Of a stretch of 64,000 nucleotides of DNA, positions 8,176-17,858 are shown one piece after another (the first letter of the stretch is position 1; each line of letters starts with the position of its first letter). Below the pieces are notes generated by a model. The model worked only from the letters and a program-made list of their open reading frames with translations, was not told where the DNA came from and made no database searches. Source of the stretch: Variovorax sp. PBL-E5 (GTDB lineage: Bacteria > Pseudomonadota > Gammaproteobacteria > Burkholderiales > Burkholderiaceae_C); assembly GCF_901827185.1 (NCBI RefSeq), contig NZ_LR594671.1:3596001-3660000 (forward strand). The letters are read 5' to 3'. The position numbers were made by a program, and so were the translations under genes.

Positions 8176-10074
8176 ATGAAGCCTGCAGCCGCGACCTCGG
8201 AACACCGCACGCTCGGTGTCGAGATGTCCGCGGATCTCGAGCTGCCCCATCAACGCTTTTCGCCGCGCCTGGAGCGCACGTTCGACGTGCTGCTCTCGCT
8301 GATGCTGTTCCTCGAACTGCTGCTGCTGTTCGGCAACACCGCGATGCGCGGGCTGCTCGGGACTTCATTGGTCTGGGCCAACGAGGTGGCCGAGTATTCG
8401 CTCACCAGCCTGGCCTTCATCGGCGGCGCGATCGCCTACCACCGCGGCCTGCACCTGGTGGTGCGCTTCGCCATCGACAAGCTGCCGGAGCGCTGGCGCG
8501 AGTGCGTCGAGTGCGCCCGCCACTACTTCGTGATCGTGGTGGCCCTCATCGGCCTGCGCTATGCGGTGCCGATGTGGCACGAGGCCTGGAACACCCTGAC
8601 CGTGGTGCTGCAGATCCCGAAGTCGTGGACCCTGCTGCCCTTCTTCATCGGCATGGCCCTGACCGTGGTCTTCGCGCTGGCCGAGTTGCGCCGGCACACC
8701 GCCCGGCAGCACGTCGTCGCCGTGCTGCTGGTCGGCGGCCTGACGCTGGCCTGGTTCCTCGCGCAGTACTTCACCGGTCCCTGGCTGGGCACGGCCGGCA
8801 TCGGCTTCGCGCTGTTGCTGCTGCTGTTCCTGGTGTTCGCGGGCGTGCCGATCGCCTATGTGCTCTCGGTCACCGCCTACATCCTGATCTACAGCTCGGG
8901 CGAGGAGCCGATGGCCGTGTCGCTGGCAATGTCCAACGGCATCAGCAGCTTCATTCTGCTGGCGGTGCCCTTCTTCATCCTGGCCGGCAACGTGATGACC
9001 GACGGCGGCCTGACCAAGCCGCTGGCCGACTGGGTCACCGCGATGGTCGGGCGCATGCGCGGCGGCCTGCTGCAGGCGCTGGTCATCGCGATGTACATCT
9101 TCTCCGGCATCTCGGGCTCGAAGATCGCCGACGTGGCCGCGGTCGGCACCACGCTCAAGGGCATGCTCAAGGAGCAGGGCTACGACCCGGCTGAAAGCGG
9201 CGCGGTGCTGTCGGCCGCCGGCATCATGGGCGAGACCATTCCGCCGAGCCTGGTGATGATGGTGCTGGCCTCGATCACGACGCTGTCGGTGGCCACCTTC
9301 TTCGTCGCCGGCGTGGTGCCCGCGGCGGTGCTCGGTCTGTGCCTGATGATCATGATCAACCGACGCGCGAAGAGGTTCGACTGGCCGCGCTGCCCCGCGG
9401 TCTCCTGGACCGAGCGCACGAGGCTGAGCATTCGCGCCCTGCCGGCGCTGATGGTGCCGATCATCCTGATCATCGGCATCGTCGGCGGCTTCGCGACCAC
9501 GACCGAGGTGTCGTCGATCGCGGTGGTGTTCTCGATCGCGGTCTCGGTCTTCATCTACCGCGGCATGAACCTCAAGAGCTTCATCACCACGCTGGCCGAT
9601 TCGGGTGCGATGGCGGGCATGGTGCTGTTCATGGTCAGCGCCGGCAGCGCCTTCTCGTGGACCCTGGCGATCAGCGGCCTGCAGCCGGTGGTGGCCGAGT
9701 TCCTGGCCATGTTCGGCGGCTCGGCCTTCGCGTTCATGGCTTTCTCCATCGTGCTGATGGTGGTGATGGGCTCGATCCTGGAAGGGTTGCCTTCACTCCT
9801 GATCTTCGGCCCGATGCTGCTGCAGCTCACCAGGAACTACGGCATCGATCCGATGGCCTTCGGCATCGTGATCATCATCTCGATGGGCATCGGCACCTTC
9901 ATACCGCCCTTCGGCGTGTGCTACTTCGTGACCTGTTCGGTGATGGACACCTCGGTCGAGAAGGTGACGCCGCGCTTTCTGCCCTACCTGGCCGTGCTGC
10001 TCATCGGACTGATCTGCATCGCCCTCTTCCCCGCCATCAGCCTGGCCTTGCCGCACGCGTTCAACCTTCACTGA
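8176..10074 (+). CDS. TRAP transporter permease, fused small (DctQ) and large (DctM) subunits
   Basis: This 632-residue inner-membrane protein begins with a DctQ-like four-helix region (about residues 35–200; LFLELLLLFGNTAMRG, FIGGAIAYHRGLHL) and continues into a full DctM domain of about twelve helices (ILAGNVMTDGGLTKPLADW, SGISGSKIADVAAVGT, GIMGETIPPSLVM). In most TRAP systems these are two proteins; fused versions are a known subclass. It uses the sodium gradient to import an organic acid delivered by the binding protein encoded 48 bp downstream. The ATG at 8176 is the first that leaves a sensible cytoplasmic N-terminus. Confidence 0.93.
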   Translation: MKPAAATSEHRTLGVEMSADLELPHQRFSPRLERTFDVLLSLMLFLELLLLFGNTAMRGLLGTSLVWANEVAEYSLTSLAFIGGAIAYHRGLHLVVRFAIDKLPERWRECVECARHYFVIVVALIGLRYAVPMWHEAWNTLTVVLQIPKSWTLLPFFIGMALTVVFALAELRRHTARQHVVAVLLVGGLTLAWFLAQYFTGPWLGTAGIGFALLLLLFLVFAGVPIAYVLSVTAYILIYSSGEEPMAVSLAMSNGISSFILLAVPFFILAGNVMTDGGLTKPLADWVTAMVGRMRGGLLQALVIAMYIFSGISGSKIADVAAVGTTLKGMLKEQGYDPAESGAVLSAAGIMGETIPPSLVMMVLASITTLSVATFFVAGVVPAAVLGLCLMIMINRRAKRFDWPRCPAVSWTERTRLSIRALPALMVPIILIIGIVGGFATTTEVSSIAVVFSIAVSVFIYRGMNLKSFITTLADSGAMAGMVLFMVSAGSAFSWTLAISGLQPVVAEFLAMFGGSAFAFMAFSIVLMVVMGSILEGLPSLLIFGPMLLQLTRNYGIDPMAFGIVIIISMGIGTFIPPFGVCYFVTCSVMDTSVEKVTPRFLPYLAVLLIGLICIALFPAISLALPHAFNLH

Positions 10075-10122
10075 GCGCACCCGTTTTCCGTTCCCACCGT
10101 CAACCTCACAGGAGTCACTCAC

Positions 10123-11151
10123 ATGAAGCCCTCGTTCCGCCTGTTGTCCACCGTCGCCGCGGCGGCGCTTGCGTGCTGTGCCAGCTCGAGCGTCCTGGCC
10201 CAGAGCAAGTTCGTGTTGAAGCTGGCGCACGCCGATTCGGCCGACCTCGGCACCTCGCGTAAGGCGGTGATGGCCGACACCTTCGCCAAGGAGGTCAAGG
10301 CCAAGAGCGGCGGCCGCATCGACGTGCAGATCTTCGGTGCAGGCGCCCTGGGCGGCGAGCGCGAAGTGGTCGAAGGCGTGAAGAACGGCTTCATCCAGGC
10401 CGGCCTGGCCTCGGGCGTGATGGCCAATTTCTTCCCCGGCGCGATGGTCACCGACATTCCCTACCTGTTCCCGAGCGACGAGGTCGCGGACAAGGTGATG
10501 GACGGCCCCTTCGGCCAGAAGCTGTCGGCGGACTTCAACGCCGCCACCGGCATGCACAACCTGTGCTTCGGCGAAGTGGGCTTTCGCCACTTCAGCAGCG
10601 GCAAGAAGCCGATCCATTCGCCCAAGGACCTGGTCGGCATGAAGATCCGCGTCCAGGAGACGCCGCTGTACGTCACCGAGATGAAGGCGCTGGGCGCGCA
10701 GCCGACGCCGATCGCATTCCCCGAGACCTACACCGCGCTGCAGACCGGCGTGGTCGACGGCCAGGAGAACCCGATCCCGACGCTCATCTTCGCCAAGTTC
10801 TACGAAGTCCAGAAGAACGTCACGCTGGACGGCCACAACTACGGCATCGACTGGTTCGTGCTCAGCGACAAGTTCTACAAGTCGCTGCCGCCGGATCTGC
10901 TGAAGGTCGTCACCGACGCGGGCAAGGTGGCCTGCGCCGAGGAGCGCAAGGTCAACCGCACGTTCACCGCCAACGGCAACAAGACCATGGCCGACAAGGG
11001 CGTGACGGTGTACACGCCGACCGCCGCCGAGCTGGCCGAGTTCCGCGCCGCGGCCCAGCCGCCGGTGATCGACTTCCTGAAGACCAAGATCGATCCGAAG
11101 CTGATCGACAGCATCCAGACCGCGGTCAAGGACGCCGACGCGAAGAAGTAG
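10123..11151 (+). CDS. TRAP transporter substrate-binding protein (DctP family)
   Basis: This 342-residue periplasmic binding protein has a signal peptide cleaved near residue 26 (SSVLAQ) and a good ribosome site (caggag, nine bases before the ATG). Family landmarks are GGRIDVQIFGAGALGGEREVV, the conserved-arginine region GMKIRVQETPLYV, and PIAFPETYTALQTGVVDGQENP. The arginine normally binds the carboxylate of the ligand, so an organic acid substrate is likely. Which acid cannot be read from sequence. It pairs with the fused permease upstream. Confidence 0.94.
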   Translation: MKPSFRLLSTVAAAALACCASSSVLAQSKFVLKLAHADSADLGTSRKAVMADTFAKEVKAKSGGRIDVQIFGAGALGGEREVVEGVKNGFIQAGLASGVMANFFPGAMVTDIPYLFPSDEVADKVMDGPFGQKLSADFNAATGMHNLCFGEVGFRHFSSGKKPIHSPKDLVGMKIRVQETPLYVTEMKALGAQPTPIAFPETYTALQTGVVDGQENPIPTLIFAKFYEVQKNVTLDGHNYGIDWFVLSDKFYKSLPPDLLKVVTDAGKVACAEERKVNRTFTANGNKTMADKGVTVYTPTAAELAEFRAAAQPPVIDFLKTKIDPKLIDSIQTAVKDADAKK

Positions 11152-11157
11152 CCGACC

Positions 11158-11880
11158 ATGGCAGCCAAGGCAGCAACGGTGGCTGCGCCGCTGCGTGCGT
11201 CCGGCGCGCAGGCCGAGGTCCCGCGGGATGCGCGGCGGGCCTATCGCACCAACGATCCGGCGCGCACGATGGCGGGCATTCTGGAGGTGGCGACCCACGA
11301 GTTTGCCGAGAAGGGCCTGAGCGGCGCGCGCATTGACGAGATCGCCGCCGCCACCCGAACCAGCAAGCGGATGATCTACTACTACTTCGGCAGCAAGGAG
11401 CAGCTGTATGTGCGCGTGCTGGAGGAGTCGTACCGGCGCATGCGTGCGATCGAGTCGGCGTTGCGCCTGGACGACCTGGAACCGCTGGAGGCCTTGCGGA
11501 GACTCGTGGTCTTCACCTTCGATCACCACCAGCGCAACCAGGATTACATCCGGCTGGTGATGGCCGAGAACATCGAGCGCGGCGCCTACCTGAAGCAGAG
11601 CAGGAACATCCGCCAGCTCAACGGATCGGCCATCGAGACGGTGTCCGGGGTCTATGCCCGCGGCGTGACCAGCGGGTTGTTCCGCCCCGGGCTGGACCCG
11701 ATCGACATCCACGCGTCGATCTCGGCGCTGACCTTCTTCAACGTCTCGAACCAGCACACCTTCGGCATGATCTTCAGGCGCGACACACAGGCGCCGCAAG
11801 CCCTGCGTGCGCGGCGCGACAGCGTGGTCGAGATGGTGCTGCGCTTCGTCTGCGCCTCATGTCCGATTGCCGGAGAATGA
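11158..11880 (+). CDS. TetR/AcrR family transcriptional regulator
   Basis: The 240-residue protein has a basic N-terminal tail, then a TetR helix-turn-helix at about residues 35–85 (GARIDEIAAATRTSKRMIYYYFGSKEQLY). The C-terminal ligand domain ends in LTFFNVSNQHTFGMIF. It starts 6 bp after the DctP gene and is probably co-transcribed with the TRAP operon, which it may autoregulate as a repressor released by the imported substrate. That regulatory role is inference from position. Confidence 0.92.
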   Translation: MAAKAATVAAPLRASGAQAEVPRDARRAYRTNDPARTMAGILEVATHEFAEKGLSGARIDEIAAATRTSKRMIYYYFGSKEQLYVRVLEESYRRMRAIESALRLDDLEPLEALRRLVVFTFDHHQRNQDYIRLVMAENIERGAYLKQSRNIRQLNGSAIETVSGVYARGVTSGLFRPGLDPIDIHASISALTFFNVSNQHTFGMIFRRDTQAPQALRARRDSVVEMVLRFVCASCPIAGE

Positions 11881-11909
11881 CTGCATCGCGACGACCTGAA
11901 GGAAACCGG

Positions 11910-12050
11910 ATGCGAATTCTCTTGGCACTGACGGCGCTGCTGATCCTGGCCGGCTGCGGGACCACGCCGTATGTGCCATCGCCGTCGCCCTGCGGCACCG
12001 ATCCCGGTGGCCGGGATTGCCAGATCGAGCGCTACCTCAACACCCAGTGA
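11910..12050 (+). CDS. Small lipoprotein
   Basis: This 46-residue peptide has a complete lipoprotein signal: a short basic start, hydrophobic LLALTALLILAG and the lipobox cysteine in LAGC near residue 16. A Pro/Ser-rich linker and CGTDPGGRDCQIERYL follow. An aaggaa ribosome site lies just upstream of the ATG. It should be lipid-anchored in the periplasm or outer membrane. Similar tiny lipoproteins are common in Comamonadaceae and have no known role. Confidence 0.6.
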   Translation: MRILLALTALLILAGCGTTPYVPSPSPCGTDPGGRDCQIERYLNTQ

Positions 12051-12081
12051 GGCCTGCACCATCCAGGCATTGCGGGTGCGC

Positions 12082-12456
12082 TCAGTTGCGGCCCGACAGC
12101 ACGATCGCAGCCAGCGCGACCGATACCAGCATGCCGCAGATGGAACCGATGAACCATCGGATGGTGGACCTGTAGGTCGTCTCGTCGTCATCGGCCACCA
12201 GCAGCGCGCGGTACAGCGTGTAGATCTGCACGACGATGGGTATCACCAGCACGACCAGTGCGATCACCGAATTCGCCGTCCAGTCGCCGGGTGCCTCGAA
12301 GGCCCAGTAGCGGACGAAGGAGAGCGAGAAGCCGATCATCACCGTGATGGCCGTGATGACGCCCTCGCGATAGCCGGCCGGCAGCGGCGCGCGGCGTCGC
12401 ACATCGGGTGAAGGCACGGCGGCCTGTGGTTCCGGCGTTGTGCCTGCGTTGCTCAT
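12082..12456 (-). CDS. Hypothetical membrane protein with three transmembrane helices
   Basis: The 124-residue protein has a Pro-rich N-terminus and three predicted membrane helices (about 30–48, 64–86 and 104–121; ITAITVMIGFSLSFVRYW, VIALVVLVIPIVVQIYTL, GSICGMLVSVALAAIVL). A tagged aaggaggtc ribosome site precedes the ATG. I do not recognise the family. It is convergent with the small lipoprotein gene and lies 33 bp downstream, on the same strand, of the ABC exporter gene's stop. Confidence 0.65.
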   Translation of the reverse strand: MSNAGTTPEPQAAVPSPDVRRRAPLPAGYREGVITAITVMIGFSLSFVRYWAFEAPGDWTANSVIALVVLVIPIVVQIYTLYRALLVADDDETTYRSTIRWFIGSICGMLVSVALAAIVLSGRN

Positions 12457-12489
12457 GAAAGACCTCCTTGGTTTCGTTTGGCGCGCAGC

Positions 12490-14241
12490 TTAGCGCGGCA
12501 CCGGCCGCTCGCCAATCTGCTGGCGCCACATCGCGTGGTACAGGCCCTTGCGTTCGAGCAGCGTCGCGTGATCGCCGCTTTCGACGATGCGGCCCTTCTC
12601 GAGCACGAAGATGGTGCCGGCGTGCAGGATGGTCGACAGCCGGTGCGCGATCAGGATCGTGATCTGCGTGCTGCGCGCCGACACCTGGCGCACGGTGTCG
12701 GTGATCTGCTCCTCGGTCAGCGAATCGAGCGCGGAGGTCGCCTCGTCGAAGATCAGCAGGCGCGGCTGGCGCACGAGTGCACGGGCAATCGACAGCCGCT
12801 GCTTCTCGCCGCCGGAGAGCTTCAGCCCGCCCTCGCCGATCGTCATGTCCAGGCCCTCGGGCGACTTTTCCAGCAGATGGGCGCAGGAGGCCTGCGCCAT
12901 CGCGGTCACGATCTCGGCATCGCTGACGTCCGGCTTCACGAGCTGCATGTTCTCGCGCACCGTGCCGGCGAACAGATGCGGCTCCTGCGTCACGAAGCCG
13001 ATCTGCCGCCGCGCACGGTTGTAGCGCAGGTCGCGCGTCGAGATGTCGTTGTAGAACACCTCACCGGCGGCCGGCGTGTAGAGCCCGACCAGCAGCTTCA
13101 CGAGCGTCGACTTGCCCGAGCCCGACGGGCCGACGAAAGCGATGGTGTCGCCGAGGCCGGCGGCGAAGGACACGCCGTCCAGCGCGTTGTCGGCCGCGCC
13201 CTTGTGGCGAAAGCTCACATCGGAAAAGCGCACGTGCGTGATCGGCCCGGTGTCGATCGGCGATTCGGGCCGGCGCTCGACCGGCCGCTGCATCAGCGCA
13301 TCGAAATTCAAGAGCGACGCGTCCGCCTCGCGCCAGGCCAGGATGATGTTGCCCAGCTCCTGCAGCGGCGTGAAGATCGCCACCGAGATGAACTGCATCG
13401 CGATCAGTTCGCCGGTGCTCAGCACGTTGCGGAAGATCAGCCACAAGAGCGCGAACAGGATCGCCAGCTTCAGCAGGCTCAGCGTCGCGCCCTGCAGAAA
13501 GGACAAGAGGCGGATGCGCTTGACCTTCTGCATCTCGAGCGCAAAGATGCGCGCCGTCTGCGCCTGCAGCCGACGGATCTCGGCGAAGGTCAGGCCCAGG
13601 CTCTTGATGAGCTCGACATTGCGCAGCGACTCGGTGATGAAGCCCGAGTTGCGGTTCGTCTCGCGCACGATCGAGCGCTGCTGGCTCTTGATCTCGCGGC
13701 TCAGCAGTCCGGTGAGCCCGCCCAGCAGCAGCACGCCGACCAGGAACACCGGCACCAGGATCCAGTTCTTCGCCACCGCATACCAGACCAGGAAAGCGAC
13801 GCCCACCAGCGCCGCGAACACGGTGTTGACGAAGGTATTGATGAAGCGCTCGCAGTCGGCGCGCACCTTCTGCAGCAACGACAGCGTCTCGCCGCTGCGC
13901 AGGTCCTCGAACTCCTGGAAGCGCAGCCGCAGCACCTGGCGCAAACCGTCGTTGAAGATGCGCGTGCCCATCTTCTGCACCACAAGGCGCGTGAGGTAGT
14001 CCTGCACCGCCTTCGCGAGGCGCGACAGGATCGCCACCACGACCGCGAGCCCCAGCAGCGACAGCACGCCGGTGACGAGTTCATGGTCGGTCTTGCCGGC
14101 GCGATGGATCGCATAGCCATCGATGATCCGGCCGAAGATGATCGGATCCACCAGCGCAAGCACCTGGCTCACGCCGGCCAGCAGCAGCGCCCACAGGACG
14201 AGGCCGCCGTGCGGCCGCAGGTAGCGCCACAGGATGCGCAT
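12490..14241 (-). CDS. ABC exporter, fused permease and ATPase (half-transporter)
   Basis: This 583-residue protein has a six-helix type I exporter membrane domain (about residues 1–310) followed by a nucleotide-binding domain. Walker A is GPSGSGKST, the signature is LSGGEKQR, and Walker B with the D-loop is LLIFDEATSALD; the switch histidine is in IAHRLST. All catalytic motifs are intact. It should work as a homodimer in the inner membrane, exporting a lipid, peptide or drug. It is 3 bp downstream of the methyltransferase gene, so co-transcription is likely and its cargo may be a methylated product, which is speculative. Confidence 0.92.
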   Translation of the reverse strand: MRILWRYLRPHGGLVLWALLLAGVSQVLALVDPIIFGRIIDGYAIHRAGKTDHELVTGVLSLLGLAVVVAILSRLAKAVQDYLTRLVVQKMGTRIFNDGLRQVLRLRFQEFEDLRSGETLSLLQKVRADCERFINTFVNTVFAALVGVAFLVWYAVAKNWILVPVFLVGVLLLGGLTGLLSREIKSQQRSIVRETNRNSGFITESLRNVELIKSLGLTFAEIRRLQAQTARIFALEMQKVKRIRLLSFLQGATLSLLKLAILFALLWLIFRNVLSTGELIAMQFISVAIFTPLQELGNIILAWREADASLLNFDALMQRPVERRPESPIDTGPITHVRFSDVSFRHKGAADNALDGVSFAAGLGDTIAFVGPSGSGKSTLVKLLVGLYTPAAGEVFYNDISTRDLRYNRARRQIGFVTQEPHLFAGTVRENMQLVKPDVSDAEIVTAMAQASCAHLLEKSPEGLDMTIGEGGLKLSGGEKQRLSIARALVRQPRLLIFDEATSALDSLTEEQITDTVRQVSARSTQITILIAHRLSTILHAGTIFVLEKGRIVESGDHATLLERKGLYHAMWRQQIGERPVPR

Positions 14242-14244
14242 CGG

Positions 14245-15003
14245 TCAGGCGGATGCGCCGGCCGGCTTCGTGCCGACGAGCACGGGCTGGTAGAACACGC
14301 CGTCGAGGCGCCGCACGTTGTCGAAGCCCGCTTCGCGCAGCAGCTCGCACAGCCGCGTGGTCGACACGGCGTAGTACCTGGAGCGCAGCACGCGCGTCGT
14401 GACTTGCGCGGTGACGAGGTCTTCCTCGACGATGAAGAAGCCGAGGTCGTAATGCTCGCCCTCGAAGTCCCAGACCTGGAACAGCACGTGACGCTTGCCG
14501 TTCTCCACCCGGGCGCCATAGTGCTTGACGAGGTTCGTGCCGCGCGCCTCGCGCTCGTAGTCGCGCACGCTGATCAGGCAGCCGCCGCCGGGCTTCAGGC
14601 AGGCCGCGAATTGCCGGAACGCGTGCAACAGGTCTTGGTCGCTCAGCAGATGCGGCACGGCGTTGTCGCACGCGACGAGCAGGTCGAAACCGCCGCCATG
14701 TGCCGCATGGGCCTCGCGCATGTCGGCGACACGGAAGTCGATGGCGAGGCCGCGCAGCCGGGCCTCCTCGCGGGCGCGCTCGACCGCCCCGGCCGACAGG
14801 TCGGCGCCGGTGACCGCATGGCCGCGCTCGGCCAGCGCGAGGACTTGCGTGCCGATGCCGCAGGCCACGTCGAGCACGCGGTGCGTGCCCGGCCATTCGG
14901 ATGCGACGAGCTGCGACAGCTGCTCGCCCTGACGGCGGATGCTCGCGTTCCAGTCGGGATAGATCAGGTGATAGAACGGCGCGAGCCCGTCGTAGAAATC
15001 CAT
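14245..15003 (-). CDS. Class I SAM-dependent methyltransferase
   Basis: The 252-residue protein has a Rossmann-type methyltransferase core. Motif I is VLDVACGIGTQVLALAERG at about residues 43–61, followed by the acidic end of strand 2 (TGADLSAGAVERA) and motif IV near LLVACDNAVPHL. The N-terminus (FYDGLAPFYHLIYPDW) is common in small-molecule methyltransferases. The substrate is unknown. It sits 3 bp upstream of the ABC exporter and 29 bp downstream of the phasin gene on the same strand. Confidence 0.88.
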   Translation of the reverse strand: MDFYDGLAPFYHLIYPDWNASIRRQGEQLSQLVASEWPGTHRVLDVACGIGTQVLALAERGHAVTGADLSAGAVERAREEARLRGLAIDFRVADMREAHAAHGGGFDLLVACDNAVPHLLSDQDLLHAFRQFAACLKPGGGCLISVRDYEREARGTNLVKHYGARVENGKRHVLFQVWDFEGEHYDLGFFIVEEDLVTAQVTTRVLRSRYYAVSTTRLCELLREAGFDNVRRLDGVFYQPVLVGTKPAGASA

Positions 15004-15032
15004 CGTCGTCGGCAGCCCCGGCTCCGGCCGGC

Positions 15033-15437
15033 CTACTTGGGCTGCATCAGCTTCTTGAGCTCCTGCATGTGCTCGGCCGCGCGCTGCGTGACATGCGACA
15101 TCGCGTCGGCCTGCGAGTTGCGCGCCAGCTCGGCCAGCTCCTTCATGTCGGCCAGCGTCTTCTCGAAGGCCTTGCGCACCAGTTCGGTCTGCTTCGACGG
15201 ATCGCCGAAGCCGGCGCCGCCCGCGACTTCCTGGATGCCCTGCAGCGTCTGCGTCAGCATGTCGGCCTGCTTGCGCGACAGCGCCTGCATGCCTTCGTAG
15301 GCCGCCTTGTTGGCATCGACCAGCGCCTGGATGTCCTTGCGCCGCGCTTCGGCGATGGCGGCCATGTCGATACCGGGCACCTTGAACTGCTCGATGATCT
15401 TGGTGACGTCGCCGAAGGGATTGCTTTCATTGGCCAT
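15033..15437 (-). CDS. Phasin family protein
   Basis: This 134-residue, mostly helical protein matches the small phasin family that coats polyhydroxyalkanoate granules. Typical features are the amphipathic N-terminal helix region (FKVPGIDMAAIAEARRKDIQALVDANK), repeated Gln/Ala/Lys helices and the short length. The ATG at 15437 has a strong aaggag site seven bases upstream. Phasins control granule size and number in PHA-storing betaproteobacteria. No PHA synthase is in the window. Confidence 0.85.
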   Translation of the reverse strand: MANESNPFGDVTKIIEQFKVPGIDMAAIAEARRKDIQALVDANKAAYEGMQALSRKQADMLTQTLQGIQEVAGGAGFGDPSKQTELVRKAFEKTLADMKELAELARNSQADAMSHVTQRAAEHMQELKKLMQPK

Positions 15438-15553
15438 GGAATGTCTCCTTGTCAACGGGTTTGCGGGAAGGGATTGCAAGAGGATGCCAGCGAACGATAC
15501 AGCCATTTGGCCCGCCTGAGACCTTGTGCCGCGCAAGGTCGCCCGCAGCGCCC

Positions 15554-15584
15554 TTGACCTTCCCATGATGGGAGGGTTGACACT
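15554..15584 (+). promoter_or_regulatory. CueR-type copper-responsive promoter of copA
   Basis: A TTGACC -35 element and a GACACT -10-like element are separated by 19 bp. The spacer holds the dyad ACCTTCCC-ATGAT-GGGAGGGT. An over-long 19-bp spacer filled by a dyad is the mark of MerR-family activation, and the arms match known CueR operators of copA genes. A cueR gene is encoded in the operon it would control. The expected transcript start is about 18 to 42 bp before the two possible copA starts. Confidence 0.85.
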
Positions 15585-15632
15585 TCCCTCATCCAGCGAC
15601 AACGCTGCATGAAAGACAGGAGCGTGAGTTCG

Positions 15633-17858
15633 ATGAGCAACAGCGTGGCACTGCCGGCCGCCGCCGGCACCGATTCCAGCGAATGGTCGCTGCAGATCGA
15701 GGGAATGAGCTGCGCGTCCTGCGTGGCGCGCGTCGAGAAGGCGCTGGCGCGCGTGCCGGGCGTGAGCTCGGCCACCGTCAACCTGGCGACCGAGAAGGCG
15801 CAGGTCCGGCTGGCCGACCCCGGGACCGCGGTGGACGCACTGATCGAGGCCGTGCAGAAGGCCGGCTACGCGGCGCACGCCGTCGACCAAAGCGCGAGCG
15901 AAGCCGCGGCGCCGACCAGCGGCTGGGCCGGCAGCGGCCCCGTGGTCGCGGCCGCGGTCCTCTCGGTGCCGCTCGCACTGCCGATGCTCGGCCTCCTCTT
16001 CGGCAGGGAATGGATGCTCGACGGCTGGCTGCAATTGGCGCTCGCAACGCCGGTCCAGTTCTGGCTCGGCGCGCGCTTCTACCGCGCCGGGTGGAAGGCC
16101 CTGCGGGCCGGCGCCGGCAACATGGACCTGCTGGTGGCGCTCGGCACCACGGCCGCCTACGGCCTGAGCCTCTACCTGCTCTGGAAGCACGCGGGCAGCG
16201 GCGGCATGCCGCACCTCTACTTCGAAGCCTCGTCGATCGTGATCACCCTCGTGCTGCTCGGCAAGTGGCTGGAAACGCGGGCCAAGCGCCAGACCACCGA
16301 GGCGATCCGCGCGCTGAATGCGCTGCGGCCCGAGCGCGCCCGCGTGCGCCGCGACGGCATCGAGCAGGACGTGCCCATTGCCGAGGTGAAGGTCGGCGAC
16401 CTGGTGGTGGTGCGGCCCGGCGAACGCGTGCCCGTGGATGGCCGGGTGATCGAAGGCCGCAGCGAGATCGACGAATCCCTGATCACCGGCGAGAGCCTGC
16501 CGGTCGCCAAACAGGCCGACGACCCCGTGACGGGCGGCGCGGTCAACGGCTCGGGCCTGCTGCTGCTGCGCACGACCGCCGTGGGCGCCGAATCGACGCT
16601 CGCGCGCATCGTGCGGCAGGTCGAATCGGCGCAGGCCGAGAAGGCGCCGATCCAGCGCCTCGTCGATCGCGTGAGCAGCGTGTTCGTGCCCGTGGTCATC
16701 GGCGTTGCGCTGCTGACGCTGCTGGGCTGGGGGTTCGCGGCCGGCGACTGGGAGACCGCGATCCTCAATGCGGTCGCGGTGCTGGTGATCGCCTGCCCCT
16801 GCGCGCTCGGGCTGGCCACGCCGACCGCAATCATGGCCGGCACCGGCGTCGCGGCGCGCCACGGCATCCTGATCAAGGACGCCGAGGCCCTCGAAGTGGC
16901 GCATGGCATCCGGGTCGTGGCTTTCGACAAGACCGGCACGCTGACCGAAGGCCGCCCCGAGCTGCTGGCCTTCGAGGCGGTCGATGGCGATGCCGCGGCC
17001 CTGCTGCGCGCCAGCGCCGCCATCCAGGCCGGCAGCGAACATCCGCTCGCGCGCGCGGTTCTCACTGCGGTGCAAAAGGCGGACATCGAAGTGCCGCGTG
17101 CGAGCGGCGTCCAGGCCGTGGCCGGGCGCGGCATGGAGGCCGTCGTCGAGGGCCGCGCGCTGCGGCTGGGTAGCACCCGCTTCATGCACGAGCTGTCGGT
17201 GCCGCTGGGCCGGCTCGATGCGCGCGCATCGCAGCTGCAGGCCGAGGGACGCACCGTGTCATGGCTGGCGGACGTGAGCGGGCACCCTGCGCTGATCGGC
17301 CTGCTGGCCTTCGGCGACGCGCCCAAGGCCAGCGCGGCCGACGCCATCCGCGGCCTGCATGCGCAAGGCATCCGCACGCTGCTCGTCACCGGCGACAACC
17401 GCGGCAGCGCCGAGGCCATCGCCCGGATGCTGAAGATCGACACCGTGCGCGCCGAAGTCCTGCCCGGGGACAAGGCCGCGATCGTCATGCAGCTGAAGGC
17501 CGGTGGCGAGCGCGTGGCGATGGTGGGGGACGGCATCAACGATGCGCCGGCGCTGGCCGCGGCCGATGTCGGCATCGCGATGTCGACCGGTACCGATGTC
17601 GCGATGCACGCGGCCGGCATCACGCTGATGCGCGGCGATCCGGCGCTGGTCGGCGATGCGATCGACATCTCGCGCCGCACCTACGCCAAGATCCGGCAGA
17701 ACCTGTTCTGGGCCTTCGTCTACAACGCGGTGGGCATTCCGCTGGCGGCCTTCGGCCTGCTGAACCCGGTGATCGCCGGCGCGGCCATGGCCTTCAGCAG
17801 CGTGAGCGTGGTGGGCAATGCGCTGCTGCTGCGACGCTGGAAAGGAAGCGCACGATGA
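15633..17858 (+). CDS. copA: Copper-translocating P1B-type ATPase
   Basis: This 741-residue inner-membrane pump exports Cu(I) using ATP. It has one N-terminal heavy-metal domain (GMSCASC), the membrane metal site CPC in [15 protein letters not shown], the phosphorylated aspartate in DKTGT, the P1B HP dipeptide region (SEHPLARAV) and the hinge GDGINDAP. The start at 15633 is preferred because aggag lies ten bases upstream; an in-frame ATG at 15609 has no clear ribosome site. The single metal-binding domain is a common variant. It is coupled to cueR by an ATGA overlap and preceded by a CueR-type promoter. Confidence 0.96.
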   Translation: MSNSVALPAAAGTDSSEWSLQIEGMSCASCVARVEKALARVPGVSSATVNLATEKAQVRLADPGTAVDALIEAVQKAGYAAHAVDQSASEAAAPTSGWAGSGPVVAAAVLSVPLALPMLGLLFGREWMLDGWLQLALATPVQFWLGARFYRAGWKALRAGAGNMDLLVALGTTAAYGLSLYLLWKHAGSGGMPHLYFEASSIVITLVLLGKWLETRAKRQTTEAIRALNALRPERARVRRDGIEQDVPIAEVKVGDLVVVRPGERVPVDGRVIEGRSEIDESLITGESLPVAKQADDPVTGGAVNGSGLLLLRTTAVGAESTLARIVRQVESAQAEKAPIQRLVDRVSSVFVPVVIGVALLTLLGWGFAAGDWETAILNAVAVLVIACPCALGLATPTAIMAGTGVAARHGILIKDAEALEVAHGIRVVAFDKTGTLTEGRPELLAFEAVDGDAAALLRASAAIQAGSEHPLARAVLTAVQKADIEVPRASGVQAVAGRGMEAVVEGRALRLGSTRFMHELSVPLGRLDARASQLQAEGRTVSWLADVSGHPALIGLLAFGDAPKASAADAIRGLHAQGIRTLLVTGDNRGSAEAIARMLKIDTVRAEVLPGDKAAIVMQLKAGGERVAMVGDGINDAPALAAADVGIAMSTGTDVAMHAAGITLMRGDPALVGDAIDISRRTYAKIRQNLFWAFVYNAVGIPLAAFGLLNPVIAGAAMAFSSVSVVGNALLLRRWKGSAR

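Noticed and set aside
12478..15300. 940-codon plus-strand frame opposite the ABC exporter and methyltransferase
   Set aside because: It spans two well-supported genes on the other strand and has no domain.
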